Below, piece after piece: positions 13,984 to 27,471 of a DNA stretch of 64,000 nt. The notes under the pieces were generated by a model. That model was given only the letters and a program-made list of their open reading frames with translations, was not told the origin of the DNA and did not search any database. The DNA comes from Clostridium chauvoei (GTDB taxonomy: Bacteria > Bacillota > Clostridia > Clostridiales > Clostridiaceae), in NCBI RefSeq assembly GCF_002327185.1, contig NZ_CP018624.1:2738660-2802659 (forward strand), read 5' to 3'. The translations under genes and the position numbers were made by a program. The stretch's first letter is position 1. The number at the start of each line of letters is the position of its first letter.

Positions 13984-15144
13984 TTATAGTGATTCCGCTG
14001 GCTCTAAAGTTGTCCCGTTTTTTAATTCTTCATTTGCCGCTATAACTGCTATCTTATCCCCATCCCCAATTATACAGCCTTTTCTTATTATCGCATTGCT
14101 TCCAATTATAGATTTATCTATAATTACGTTGTTTCCTATTTTAGTATCTGGCATAATTACTGAATTTTTAATTGTAGTATTTTTCCCTACATATACACCT
14201 TGAAATAATATTGAATCTTCTACAGTCCCATATACTGTGCAACCTTCTACTATTAATGAATTTTTTACGTTTGCTTCTTTACCTATATACTGAGCTGGTC
14301 TTACTGGATTATTAGAATATATTTTCCAGTCATTATCATAAAGATTTAAATCATTTTCTCTTTTTAATAAATCCATATTAGCTTCCCATAAGCTTTCTAT
14401 AGTACCTACATCCTTCCAATAGCCCTTAAATGGATATGCTACCATCCTCTTTTTATTTCTTAACATCCTAGGTATTATGTTCTTACCAAAATCATTACTT
14501 GACTCTCTATCTTTTTCATCTTCTTTTAAAAATTGTTTTAATACCTTCCAATTAAAAATGTATATCCCCATAGATGCGTTGGTACTCTTAGGATTTTCTG
14601 GCTTCTCTTCAAATTCATATATTGATAGATCTTCTCTTGTATTCATTATTCCAAATCTATTTGCTTCTTCTAATGGTACGTTTATGACAGCAATAGTTGC
14701 ATCTGCTTCTTTTGACTTATGAAACTCTAACATTTTATCATAATCCATTTTATAGATATGATCTCCTGATAATATCAAAACATATTCTGGTTCATATCTA
14801 TCTATATATTCAATGTTTTGATAAATTGCATTTGCAGTTCCTTTATACCAAGCTCCTCCTTTTTCATGTTGATATGGTGGTAATATATTAACTCCACCAT
14901 CTCTTCTATCTAAATCCCAAGGTGCCCCTATTCCTATATGTGCATTTAGATCTAATGGCTTATATTGGGTTAATACACCAACTGTATATATCCCAGAGTT
15001 GGAACAATTACTTAATGGAAAATCTATAATTCTATATTTCCCACCAAATGGTACTGCTGGCTTTGCTAATTTTTTAGTTAATACGCCTAATCTTGAGCCT
15101 TGTCCACCTGCTAGAATCATCGCAACCATTTCTTTTTTACTCAT
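13984..15144 (-). CDS. glgC: Glucose-1-phosphate adenylyltransferase, catalytic subunit
   Basis: A 386-residue enzyme that makes ADP-glucose and pyrophosphate from glucose-1-phosphate and ATP, the committed step of glycogen synthesis. The signature GGQGSRLG is at residues 13-20. The glucose-1-P loop FEEKP is near residue 170, and hexapeptide repeats follow from about 285 ([19 protein letters not shown]). It is first in a two-gene unit with glgD; a terminator separates the unit from glgP upstream. A Shine-Dalgarno AAGGAGGGAG lies rather far (about 12 bases) from the ATG, with a second weak AGGA closer. Confidence 0.96.
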   Translation of the reverse strand: MSKKEMVAMILAGGQGSRLGVLTKKLAKPAVPFGGKYRIIDFPLSNCSNSGIYTVGVLTQYKPLDLNAHIGIGAPWDLDRRDGGVNILPPYQHEKGGAWYKGTANAIYQNIEYIDRYEPEYVLILSGDHIYKMDYDKMLEFHKSKEADATIAVINVPLEEANRFGIMNTREDLSIYEFEEKPENPKSTNASMGIYIFNWKVLKQFLKEDEKDRESSNDFGKNIIPRMLRNKKRMVAYPFKGYWKDVGTIESLWEANMDLLKRENDLNLYDNDWKIYSNNPVRPAQYIGKEANVKNSLIVEGCTVYGTVEDSILFQGVYVGKNTTIKNSVIMPDTKIGNNVIIDKSIIGSNAIIRKGCIIGDGDKIAVIAANEELKNGTTLEPAESL

Positions 15145-15269
15145 ATAATCCTATACTCCCTCCTTACCATCTTATACAGATTAAATTTCTATAATTATCT
15201 TTCCTTATATACCTATGTGTTTAAATTCTCATATATGTTAAGTATATTAATAATTATTTTATTTTTTAT

Positions 15270-15310
15270 AAAAACAAAAGAGCATTAGTAATAACATTAC
15301 TAACACTCTC
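15270..15310 (-). terminator. Terminator between glgP and glgC
   Basis: AGAGTGTTAGTAAT...ATTACTAATGCTCT on the minus strand, followed by TTTGTTTT. It ends the glgA-glgP transcript, so glgC-glgD needs its own promoter in 15145-15269. Confidence 0.85.
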
Positions 15311-15344
15311 TTATTTTTGAGGATCTTTATTTCCTTTTCATTAT

Positions 15345-17780
15345 TTATAAATTTTTATAAATAACATCTGATCCCCAAATTCCTGTTGCATATTCTTTTA
15401 TAGTTCTATCTGAGGAAAAGATTCCTGAATGAGCTATATTTATTCCACATTTTCGTTGCCAATTGTATATATCACTATATAAAATGTCAGCTTTTTCTTG
15501 AGCTTTTACATAAGAATCAAAATCTTTCAAAACAAAAAACTCATCATTGTAATTTAATAAATTCTTATATATTGTTCTAAATCTCTCTCTATCATTACAG
15601 TAAGTCCCATCTATTAAATTATCTATAACTCTCTTTATTCTTTTATCGCTATTATATATATCCCATGAACAATATCCACCATTTTTATAGTAATCTAGTA
15701 CTTCATCTGCTGTTAATCCAAATATTATAATATTATCTTCTTTTACTTCATCTTTTATTTCTATATTTGCACCATCTAATGTAGCTATTGTAAGAGCTCC
15801 ATTCATCATAAATTTCATATTAGATGTTCCTGATGCTTCTTTAGTAGTTGTTGATATTTGTTCACTTAAATCAGTTGCAGGAATTATTTTCTCTGCTAAG
15901 GATACTCTGTAATTGTCTAACATTACCACTTTTATTTTATTGTTTACTCTTGGATCGTTATTGATTTTATCAGCAATTCCATTTATAAGCTCTATTGTAT
16001 TTTTAGCTAATATATATCCTGGAGCCGCCTTTCCTGCAAAAATAAAAGTTCTAGGCTTAATGTTTAGATTAGGATTATCTATTAATCTATTATATAAATC
16101 CATTATTCTTAAACAATTTAATGTCTGTCTCTTATATGCGTGTATTCTTTTCACTTGGACATCAAATATTGAATATGGATCTATTATAATACCTTTAGTA
16201 TTATATACTTCATTAGCTAACTTCTTTTTATTTTCTAATTTTATATTAGCTAGCTTTTCTAAGACACCTTTATCATCTAAATGATTTTCAAAATTCTCTA
16301 AATCCATAGGATGTTTTATAAAACTATCTCCTATTGTTTCCTTTAATAAATTAGTTAATTCTGGGTTACTCTTTAATAACCATCTTCTATGAGTTATTCC
16401 ATTTGTTTTATTATTAAATTTTTTAGGATATAAATAATAAAAGTCTGACATTTCTTTTTTCTTTAAAATTTCCGTATGAAGTTTAGCTACACCATTTACA
16501 CTGTGACTACTTATAATTGCAAGGTTAGCCATTCTTACATATCCATCACCTATAATGGCCATTCTAGAAATCTTTTCCCATTGCCCTATATATTTATTCC
16601 AAAGATCCTTACAATATCTTTCGTTAATTTCTTGAACTATCATATATATTCTAGGAAGTAATTTCTTAAACATATCTATTGGCCACTTTTCTAGTGCTTC
16701 TGCTAAAATTGTATGGTTTGTATATGAATTTACATTTTGAGTTATCCTCCAAGCGTTTTCCCAAGGTAAACCTTCTTCATCTATTAATATTCTCATAAGT
16801 TCTGGAATTGCCAAAGTTGGATGAGTATCATTTATATGAATTGCTATTTTTTCATCAAGCTCTAATATATTTCCACCATGTTTTTTATAATGTCTTATAA
16901 TACTTTGAAGTCCTGCTGATACAAAAAAGTATTGTTGCTTAAGTCTAAGCATCTTGCCTTCATAAAAGGAATCTTCCGGATATAATACAAGAGAAATTGA
17001 TTCAACTGAATTTTTATACTCTATAGCTTTTAAAAAATCTCCTCTACTGAATGAAGAAAAATCAAATTCATTTGATACAGGCTCTGCACTCCAAAGTCTT
17101 AAAGTATTTACAACCTCATTTTCATATCCAACTATAGGTGTATCATAAGGAACAGCCAATACTGGCTCATAATTAACATGATTAAAAACTAATTTCCCAT
17201 TTACAGTTTCAACTTTAACTTCTCCACCAAATTTAACAATTTCTGATTTATCACTTTTTTTGATTTCCCATACATTTCCTTCACGAAGCCAATTATCAGG
17301 CACTTCCACTTGTTTACCATCAATTATTTTTTGTTCAAAGAAGCCGTATTTATATCTTATACCACATCCATGCCCTGCAATATTTAATGATGCCATGGAA
17401 TCTAAAAAACAAGCTGCAAGTCTCCCTAATCCACCATTACCTAACCCTTGATCTTGCTCTAAGTTTTCTAATTCTTCTAAATCTATATTAAGTTCTTGTA
17501 ATGCTTCTTTGCACATATTTCTTATTCCTAAATTTAAAAGAGCATCACCTAATAGTCTACCTAATAAAAATTCCATTGAAAAATAATAAACTTGTTTTTC
17601 TCCAGTTTTGTTATATTTTTTATTAGTAGTTATCCACGCTTTAGTTACATAATCTCTAACTAGACTCCCAAGAGCTTCATATTTTTGAAGGTTACTTCCT
17701 TCCTCAAGCTCTTTTCCATGTAACTCTAAAAATTTCTTTTTATAATCTGTCTTTAAAGACTTCTTATCTATATCTAGCAT
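15345..17780 (-). CDS. glgP: Glycogen/maltodextrin phosphorylase
   Basis: An 811-residue PLP-dependent GT35 phosphorylase that releases glucose-1-phosphate from alpha-1,4-glucan ends. The PLP lysine is in EASGTSNMKF at about Lys656. The N-terminal EFLLGRLLGDALLNLG and the substrate-site motif NGITHRRW are present. The length is typical of bacterial GlgP. It begins 30 bases after glgA, so the two are co-transcribed and synthesis and breakdown enzymes are made together. RBS AGGAGGGTTT precedes the ATG. Confidence 0.97.
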   Translation of the reverse strand: MLDIDKKSLKTDYKKKFLELHGKELEEGSNLQKYEALGSLVRDYVTKAWITTNKKYNKTGEKQVYYFSMEFLLGRLLGDALLNLGIRNMCKEALQELNIDLEELENLEQDQGLGNGGLGRLAACFLDSMASLNIAGHGCGIRYKYGFFEQKIIDGKQVEVPDNWLREGNVWEIKKSDKSEIVKFGGEVKVETVNGKLVFNHVNYEPVLAVPYDTPIVGYENEVVNTLRLWSAEPVSNEFDFSSFSRGDFLKAIEYKNSVESISLVLYPEDSFYEGKMLRLKQQYFFVSAGLQSIIRHYKKHGGNILELDEKIAIHINDTHPTLAIPELMRILIDEEGLPWENAWRITQNVNSYTNHTILAEALEKWPIDMFKKLLPRIYMIVQEINERYCKDLWNKYIGQWEKISRMAIIGDGYVRMANLAIISSHSVNGVAKLHTEILKKKEMSDFYYLYPKKFNNKTNGITHRRWLLKSNPELTNLLKETIGDSFIKHPMDLENFENHLDDKGVLEKLANIKLENKKKLANEVYNTKGIIIDPYSIFDVQVKRIHAYKRQTLNCLRIMDLYNRLIDNPNLNIKPRTFIFAGKAAPGYILAKNTIELINGIADKINNDPRVNNKIKVVMLDNYRVSLAEKIIPATDLSEQISTTTKEASGTSNMKFMMNGALTIATLDGANIEIKDEVKEDNIIIFGLTADEVLDYYKNGGYCSWDIYNSDKRIKRVIDNLIDGTYCNDRERFRTIYKNLLNYNDEFFVLKDFDSYVKAQEKADILYSDIYNWQRKCGINIAHSGIFSSDRTIKEYATGIWGSDVIYKNL

Positions 17781-17809
17781 AAACCCTCCTCCTAATAGCT
17801 GTATTATAT

Positions 17810-19243
17810 CTATCTACCAATTATTTCACCGTATAATGTTCTATATTTATTCGCTGACTTTTCCCAACTATTATCAGATCTCATGGCTTGTGAAATTAAA
17901 GAATTCCATGCATTTTTATTATGATAAGCTTCTAATGCATATTCTGTTATTTCCATAAGCTCATTAGCATTATAATTAATAAAACCAAACCCATTCCCTA
18001 CTCCATTATATTTATTATAGGGTTGAATTGTGTCTTTAAGACCACCTGTTTCTCTAACTATAGGTAGTGTTCCATACCTTAACGCTATAAGCTGACCTAA
18101 TCCACATGGTTCAAATAAAGATGGCATAAAGAATAAATCTGAAGCTGCATATATTTTATGAGCTAAAGAATTATCAAACATTATATTTACAGAAACTTTA
18201 TCATGATATCTATAATTAAAGTTTCTAAAAGTTTCTTCATATAAATAATCTCCAGTTCCTAATATAACTACTTGTATATCTCTTTGTAATAATCTATCTA
18301 ATATATTTATTATTAAGTCACACCCTTTTTGGTGAGTAAGTCTAGTTACCATCCCAATCATAGGTATATTTCTATTTACTTGTAACCCAAGTTTTCTTTG
18401 CAATTCTTCTTTGTTGATATATTTATCATGTATTGTATTTTCAGAATATGTTTTATATATATATTTATCATTTCTAGGATTAAACTCTTCATAATCAATG
18501 CCATTTACAATCCCTTTAAGAGCATAGCTTCTATTTTTTAATAATCCTTCTAACCCTTCCCCATACTCAGAGGTTTGTATTTCTTTAGCATAAGACTCAC
18601 TTACAGTTAAAATTTGATCTGAATAATTTATACCACCTTTTAAAAAGCTAACTCCTCCATCTAAAGCTAAGCTACCATTTAAAAATGGTTGATAATCATA
18701 TCCGAATAATTCTGGTAGAACATTCGGTGACATAATTCCTTTGAAAAGAAGATTATGAATTGAAAAAAACATTTTTATATTTTTGTAAAAATATTTGTTT
18801 TTATATTCTAATTTATATAAAACAGGAATCATTCCAGTTTGCCAGTCATTGCAATGAATAACATCCGGTTTCCAATTAATTTGATTAATACTTTCTAAAA
18901 CAGCTCTATTAAAAAAGGCAAATCTTTCTCCATCATCATAATGTCCATATAATTCTTTTCTTTTAAAATAATATTCATTGTCTAAAAAATAATAAATTAC
19001 TCCATTATATTCATACTCAAATATTCCACAATATTGTTTTCTCCACCCAACACTTACTCTAAAGGATTTTATAAATTTCAGTCTGTTGATAAAATCCTTA
19101 TTAATATCTCTATGTTTAGGAATAATAACTCTTACATCTACACCCTGCTTTCTTAAAGCCTGAGGAAGTGCTCCCATAACGTCTCCGAGTCCACCTGTTT
19201 TAATAAATGGATGAGCTTCAGAGGCTACCATTAATATCTTCAT
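17810..19243 (-). CDS. glgA: Glycogen synthase (ADP-glucose)
   Basis: A 477-residue GT5 glycosyltransferase that extends alpha-1,4-glucan from ADP-glucose. The ADP-glucose-binding KTGGLGDV is at residues 15-22, and the C-terminal PSLFEPCGLGQLIALRYGT is the GT-B donor-site motif. A longer frame opens at a GTG at 19252, but the AGGAGAG ribosome site abuts that GTG and sits ten bases before the ATG at 19243, so the ATG is preferred. It is first in the glgA-glgP unit. No glgB branching enzyme gene is in the cluster. Confidence 0.96.
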   Translation of the reverse strand: MKILMVASEAHPFIKTGGLGDVMGALPQALRKQGVDVRVIIPKHRDINKDFINRLKFIKSFRVSVGWRKQYCGIFEYEYNGVIYYFLDNEYYFKRKELYGHYDDGERFAFFNRAVLESINQINWKPDVIHCNDWQTGMIPVLYKLEYKNKYFYKNIKMFFSIHNLLFKGIMSPNVLPELFGYDYQPFLNGSLALDGGVSFLKGGINYSDQILTVSESYAKEIQTSEYGEGLEGLLKNRSYALKGIVNGIDYEEFNPRNDKYIYKTYSENTIHDKYINKEELQRKLGLQVNRNIPMIGMVTRLTHQKGCDLIINILDRLLQRDIQVVILGTGDYLYEETFRNFNYRYHDKVSVNIMFDNSLAHKIYAASDLFFMPSLFEPCGLGQLIALRYGTLPIVRETGGLKDTIQPYNKYNGVGNGFGFINYNANELMEITEYALEAYHNKNAWNSLISQAMRSDNSWEKSANKYRTLYGEIIGR

Positions 19244-19252
19244 TCTAACCAC

Positions 19253-19485
19253 TCTCCTACTTAAACTTATTTATATTTATATTTAAATTGTATTTATCTT
19301 GTTAATTTTAGAAACTTAAGTTTATTAAAGTATGGTATTAAAATTGATATTAAGTATTATCCATTCTGTTATCTCATTAACCATATTTTTAACATCAGTA
19401 TATTTTATACTTATTTATTTAGTTTTTAATGTTTCCTACATCTATATCTATGAAAAGATTCTTATTATATGACAAACTTATATAA
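19253..19485. other. Upstream region of glgA, no gene seen
   Basis: About 230 bases of very AT-rich DNA between glgA and the rRNA operon 3 terminators. It should hold the glgA promoter, but no convincing -35/-10 pair or known leader RNA was recognised. Confidence 0.5.
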
Positions 19486-19570
19486 TAAAAAAATCCTGCA
19501 ACTATAAAAATAATTACAGGATTAATGCTATAAAAGACAAAAAAAATAAGAGTCTTATTAGACTCTTATT
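19486..19570 (-). terminator. Double terminator of rRNA operon 3
   Basis: Two hairpins occur in series on the minus strand. AATAAGAGTC/GACTCTTATT with a T-run (19538-19570) comes right after the 5S gene. AATCCTGTAATTA/TAGTTGCAGGATT with T7 follows at 19486-19523. Such tandem terminators are usual behind rRNA operons. Confidence 0.88.
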
Positions 19571-19575
19571 TACTA

Positions 19576-19692
19576 ACCTGGCAACGTTCTACTCTCCCAC
19601 ACAGTCTCCCATGCAGTACCATCGACGCTGTAGAGCTTAACTTTCCTGTTCGGAATGGGAAGGAGTGTTTCCTCTACGCCATCATCACCAGA
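19576..19692 (-). rRNA. rrf: 5S ribosomal RNA, operon 3
   Basis: A full-length 5S gene with the same helix sequence as operon 2. No tRNA gene follows it, unlike operon 2. Confidence 0.96.
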
Positions 19693-19804
19693 TGCATTGT
19701 CACCCCAAATCTATGATTTGGTTGGTGTAAAGCACTTAGCATAGCTAAGTTACCTTTTCAGATATTCTCTGAAAATTGCACATGAATTTTTGCCATTTCG
19801 TTAT

Positions 19805-22709
<2,905 letters not shown>

Positions 22710-22935
22710 TACGGTTCTCTTTTTACAAAGAGTCAATTTATATCACAAAGAATATTTTTCTTGGCTTGTTGTCACTTCTCAATTAACATTTGTTAATAAA
22801 GTTGTTTTAATTCATGTGCAATTTTCAAAGAACAAAATTTTGAAGGATTTTGGTCCTTCAAAATTGAACAGAAGTTAAGATAACTCTTCTTTTGAAATAT
22901 ACTAGTTAATCATCTTGTTAACTAGATTTCTCCAT
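22710..22935 (-). other. 16S-23S spacer of rRNA operon 3
   Basis: The same spacer as in operon 2: no tRNA, with processing-stem complements and an internal hairpin. Confidence 0.9.
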
Positions 22936-24451
<1,516 letters not shown>

Positions 24452-24585
24452 AAAGTTTAATCTGTGCTCAAATTACTTTGAGTCTTTGTTTTAAGACTTT
24501 CAAAAGAATTGCTGGTTATTACTTAACTTTTATTCTGTTCAATTTTCAAAGACCATTTTCTTCATCGCCCTCAAGCGACTTCTTA

Positions 24586-24614
24586 ATAATAACATTTCTG
24601 TCGAAGTTTGTCAA
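24586..24614 (-). promoter_or_regulatory. rRNA promoter of operon 3
   Basis: On the minus strand, TTGACA (24609-24614), 17 bases, TATTAT (24586-24591), followed by AAGTCGCTTGAGGGCG as in the other operons. Upstream, 24648-24676 forms a CGTCG...CGACG hairpin-like repeat, followed by a possible second -10 TAAGAT near 24682-24688 with no good -35. The region 24700-24970 is AT-rich and shows no gene. Confidence 0.82.
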
Positions 24615-24973
24615 CAAGTTTTTAAAACTTTTTTTCAAATCTTCTTTCGTCGTTTTGATGTTTTGCATCAGCGACGTGTTTTATCTTAACATAATAATTA
24701 TACTTAATTCTAATATATACATCTATTTAGGTAAATTATCTTTATATATATCATTATTTCTTTTGTTTTCTAACTTTACCTTATGTTGATACGCCTGGCA
24801 AAGTATCCTTTAACTTGTCTTATTATGCTGTATTTTATCTTATTTATAATGTATGTTATAGGCTTATTTACCTATATTAATAATTCTATTTATTTAAAGA
24901 ACTCCCCCTAAGCAACTTTTTAAGAACTCAAATATTCTATTAAAGATATCTATCAGTATATAAAGATATAAAA

Positions 24974-25082
24974 TAAAAAAAGCTAGAAAGAATACGCCTG
25001 TCTTTCTAGCTTTTTTTAATACGCCAATTTAAATCTCTTTTTACTATGATTTGATTATATTATTTTATAGATTGTTTGTCAA
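24974..25082 (-). ncRNA. Consensus promoter driving a short terminated transcript (candidate ~70-nt RNA)
   Basis: On the minus strand, TTGACA (25077-25082), exactly 17 bases, TATAAT (25054-25059): a perfect sigma-A promoter. About 30 bases downstream of the expected start (about 25047), a perfect 16-bp stem AAAAAAAGCTAGAAAG/CTTTCTAGCTTTTTTT (24975-25017) with a U-run acts as a terminator. The predicted RNA is about 70 nt, has no ATG, and contains GGCGTATT twice. It could be a small RNA, an attenuated leader, or an insulator ahead of rRNA operon 3. No known family was recognised. Confidence 0.5.
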
Positions 25083-25121
25083 CGATTTCAGTAAAAGTTT
25101 TTTATTTTTTTATATATTTTA

Positions 25122-25220
25122 TTGACATTAAGAAATATATCTATATATAATGTTTGTATACGATGTTACTGTTAAATCAGGCATAAGTTCTTTAGTGAAC
25201 TTATGCCATTTTTTATTTTT
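25122..25220 (+). promoter_or_regulatory. Promoter, RAT antiterminator site and terminator upstream of crr
   Basis: The promoter is TTGACA (25122-25127), 18 bases, TATAAT (25146-25151). The leader has GTTACTGTTAAATCAGGCA at 25165-25183, which matches the ribonucleic antiterminator (RAT) core GTTACTG...CAGGCA bound by BglG-family proteins (LicT, SacY, GlcT). Its 3' half overlaps the 5' arm of a terminator GGCATAAGTTC/GAACTTATGCC (25180-25207) with a T-run. Binding of the antiterminator would block the terminator and let transcription reach crr. The regulator gene is not in the window. Confidence 0.82.
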
Positions 25221-25353
25221 CATACTTTAATGTATGTAACCACCACCATTTATGTATACTACTTAATATAGTATTAATACGTATGTTTTATTACAGTAAT
25301 ATAAAAAAATAACATTATGAAAGGAAGTGGATTCCTGTTTTTCAGGATATACT

Positions 25354-25875
25354 ATGTTTGATTTTTTAAAAAAGATATTTAAATCAGAAGCAACTGAACA
25401 AGAAAATGTAGCTTCAAAACCATCATCACTTATTGCGCCTGTTTCAGGGCAAGCAATTCCTTTATCTGAAGTACCAGATCAAGTTTTTGCTGAAAAATTA
25501 GCTGGAGATGGAATAGGTATAATAGCTGAAGGAGATACAGTTGTTGCTCCTGCAGATGGAGAATTAACTTTAGTCTTTAAGACAAAGCATGCTTTCGCAA
25601 TGACTTTAGATAATGGATTAGAATTATTAGTTCACATTGGTTTAGAAACTGTTTCTTTAAATGGAGAAGGTTTTGAACAACTTGTTGAGCAAGGTACTAG
25701 AGTTAAAGCTGGTACACCAATAATGAAAATAGACACTAACTTCATAGCAAGTAAAGGATTATCCCTTGCTACACCAGTTTTAATAACAAATGTAGATGCT
25801 ACTAAATCAATTACTCCAGTTGCTACTGGAAAAGTTGTTGCAGGTGAAACTACAGTTATTAACTTTGAAGTTTAA
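25354..25875 (+). CDS. crr: PTS glucose-type EIIA component
   Basis: A 173-residue cytosolic phosphocarrier of the sugar phosphotransferase system that passes phosphate from HPr to an EIIB domain. The phosphorylated His94 is in LVHIGLETV; the partner His79 is in TKHAF. The usual EIIA-Glc core starts near residue 24. A longer frame from a GTG at 25327 has its GGAA touching the start codon, so the ATG at 25354 after TCAGGATATACT is preferred. It is a single-domain gene with no EIIBC next to it, so it must serve membrane components encoded elsewhere. Its leader carries a RAT antitermination site, so it is probably sugar-inducible. Confidence 0.93.
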   Translation: MFDFLKKIFKSEATEQENVASKPSSLIAPVSGQAIPLSEVPDQVFAEKLAGDGIGIIAEGDTVVAPADGELTLVFKTKHAFAMTLDNGLELLVHIGLETVSLNGEGFEQLVEQGTRVKAGTPIMKIDTNFIASKGLSLATPVLITNVDATKSITPVATGKVVAGETTVINFEV

Positions 25876-25904
25876 TATATAGTTTTACAATTTATTGCTT
25901 AAAT

Positions 25905-25957
25905 AAAAAAGAGCTATGTCAAAAAGAATTAAATTCTTCTTGATATAGCTCTTTTTT
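25905..25957. terminator. Bidirectional terminator between crr and the GNAT gene
   Basis: AAAAAAGAGCTAT...ATAGCTCTTTTTT with an inner AAGAATT/AATTCTT pairing, between two convergent genes. Confidence 0.9.
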
Positions 25958-25996
25958 ATATATTATTTTAGATTTATACTACCTACAAGCTTATTA

Positions 25997-26932
25997 TTAA
26001 TCTTCTAATATTTTATATAAAGTTAAATGATCTCTCCAACTTCCATTTATATATAGATATTTTTCATTTATTCCTATTTCTTTAAATCCACACCCCAAAA
26101 GTACACCTTTAGATCTTTCATTATCTACTAATACCGAAGCCTCAACTCTATGTAGCTCTAATTCATTCTTTGCATAATCTAAAATAAGTCTTACAGCCTC
26201 TTTCATATATCCTTTACCCTGATAATCCTTATCTATAGAATATCCTAAAATAGCACTTTTGAAAATTCCATATACTATATTAGATACTTTTGCCTTACCT
26301 ATTAATTTATCATCTATATATATTCCCAAATCATAACCTGTACCACTCATCAATTGTCTGTAGCTTTCAATTAATATATCTCTTTGCATTTCATATGTAT
26401 AAAAACTTGCATCTCTACTAGGTTCATACGGACTTAAATGATCTTTATTTCTTATATAATAATCTAACAATTCATCAGCACTCTCTGGAGTTAGATTTCT
26501 AATTTCTATATTTTCTCCCTTTAATCTAATAATTGATGTAATCATAAAATTATTATAATCATTTCTGTTTATCCCAAAACTAAGTTCATCTACAAAATGA
26601 CCGTTAATAAAAAGATTGTCTGAAAATATTCCTTCTAACACAAACCCTAAATCTATAAATACTTTAAAATTTGCATTTTCATTAACTATAAAATTAGCTT
26701 TGTGTACACTTGAATCCTTAAATATCGCTCTTAATATACTTTTAATGGTTTCATTTAATAAATCAGAATCATTATATCTATAAAATTTTAACTTTACATC
26801 ACATCTTTTATTGTCTTTATCTAATTCTAAAATCGTAAATCTTCCAATAACTATTCTATTTTTATCCCTAATAATATAATCACTAAGTGTGCCTTTTACT
26901 AAATCTATATTTACTTCTTTAACTTCACTCAT
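25997..26932 (-). CDS. GNAT-family N-acetyltransferase, two-domain (RimJ/RimL type C-terminus)
   Basis: A 311-residue protein with a degenerate N-terminal GNAT-like half (residues about 1-130, ending in NFKVFIDLGFVLEG) and a complete C-terminal GNAT domain of the RimJ/RimL type (about 135-311). In the C-terminal half the acetyl-CoA loop is DKDYQGKGYMKEA, and RVEASVLVDNERSKGVLLGCGF is the classic motif B. Substrate unknown; the C-terminal half resembles ribosomal-protein serine/alanine acetyltransferases. It is monocistronic and convergent with crr. The ATG follows AGGAGAATTT. Confidence 0.88.
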   Translation of the reverse strand: MSEVKEVNIDLVKGTLSDYIIRDKNRIVIGRFTILELDKDNKRCDVKLKFYRYNDSDLLNETIKSILRAIFKDSSVHKANFIVNENANFKVFIDLGFVLEGIFSDNLFINGHFVDELSFGINRNDYNNFMITSIIRLKGENIEIRNLTPESADELLDYYIRNKDHLSPYEPSRDASFYTYEMQRDILIESYRQLMSGTGYDLGIYIDDKLIGKAKVSNIVYGIFKSAILGYSIDKDYQGKGYMKEAVRLILDYAKNELELHRVEASVLVDNERSKGVLLGCGFKEIGINEKYLYINGSWRDHLTLYKILED

Positions 26933-26999
26933 AATAAATTCTCCTAAGGCTATTTTAAACTTTATTATAATTATTATAACGATAAATGTAGTTTATACA

Positions 27000-27127
27000 C
27001 AATATAAAAATTATAGAGTTTATAAAATGAAAATTTAATACTATCGATATTTTGAATAATATGCTTATATTTTATTCTTAATGCCTATTTATGCCCTAAA
27101 TTCACCATAAATGGCCTTTCATCAAAA
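27000..27127. other. AT-rich intergenic DNA, nothing recognised
   Basis: It lies between the divergent GNAT and lysine permease units. No gene or known RNA element is visible before the permease promoter. Confidence 0.5.
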
Positions 27128-27408
27128 TTGACTATTTCTTTTTATTGATTAATAATAATGCCATTAAATGAATAACTGAGATAGAGGTGCAAAACTTATC
27201 AGTAGCATTATGGAGGTAAGCTCAATGAAGTAATGTGAAAGGATTTTTTGCCGAAGTGTACGGGTAAAGCTTTAATACCGTATCACTGGTATTTCATATA
27301 ACATATGTAATACTGTCACATTTGTGGAGCGCTATCATTCTTAGTATATGGATAATATATTTATTTTATATGCCCTGAGTATAGTTCTTAGGGCATTTTT
27401 TATTTTTT
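27128..27408 (+). promoter_or_regulatory. Lysine riboswitch (L-box) with promoter and terminator
   Basis: The promoter is TTGACT (27128-27133), 17 bases, AATAAT (27151-27156). The aptamer spans about 27177-27340 and shows the L-box conserved blocks in order: GATAGAGGTGCAAAACTT, CAGTAG, GGAGGTAAGCTCAATGAAG, GTGAAAGG, GCCGAAGTG, a TATCACTGG segment, ACTGTCAC and GGAGCGCTATC, which closes on the first block. A terminator ATGCCCT...AGGGCATTTTTT follows at 27370-27408. Lysine binding should favour termination and shut off the permease. Confidence 0.93.
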
Positions 27409-27471
27409 AAGTCAAATTAGTCTTCACTTAGTTAAACATTTATGTATTATACGATCAATGGAGGACTTGAT

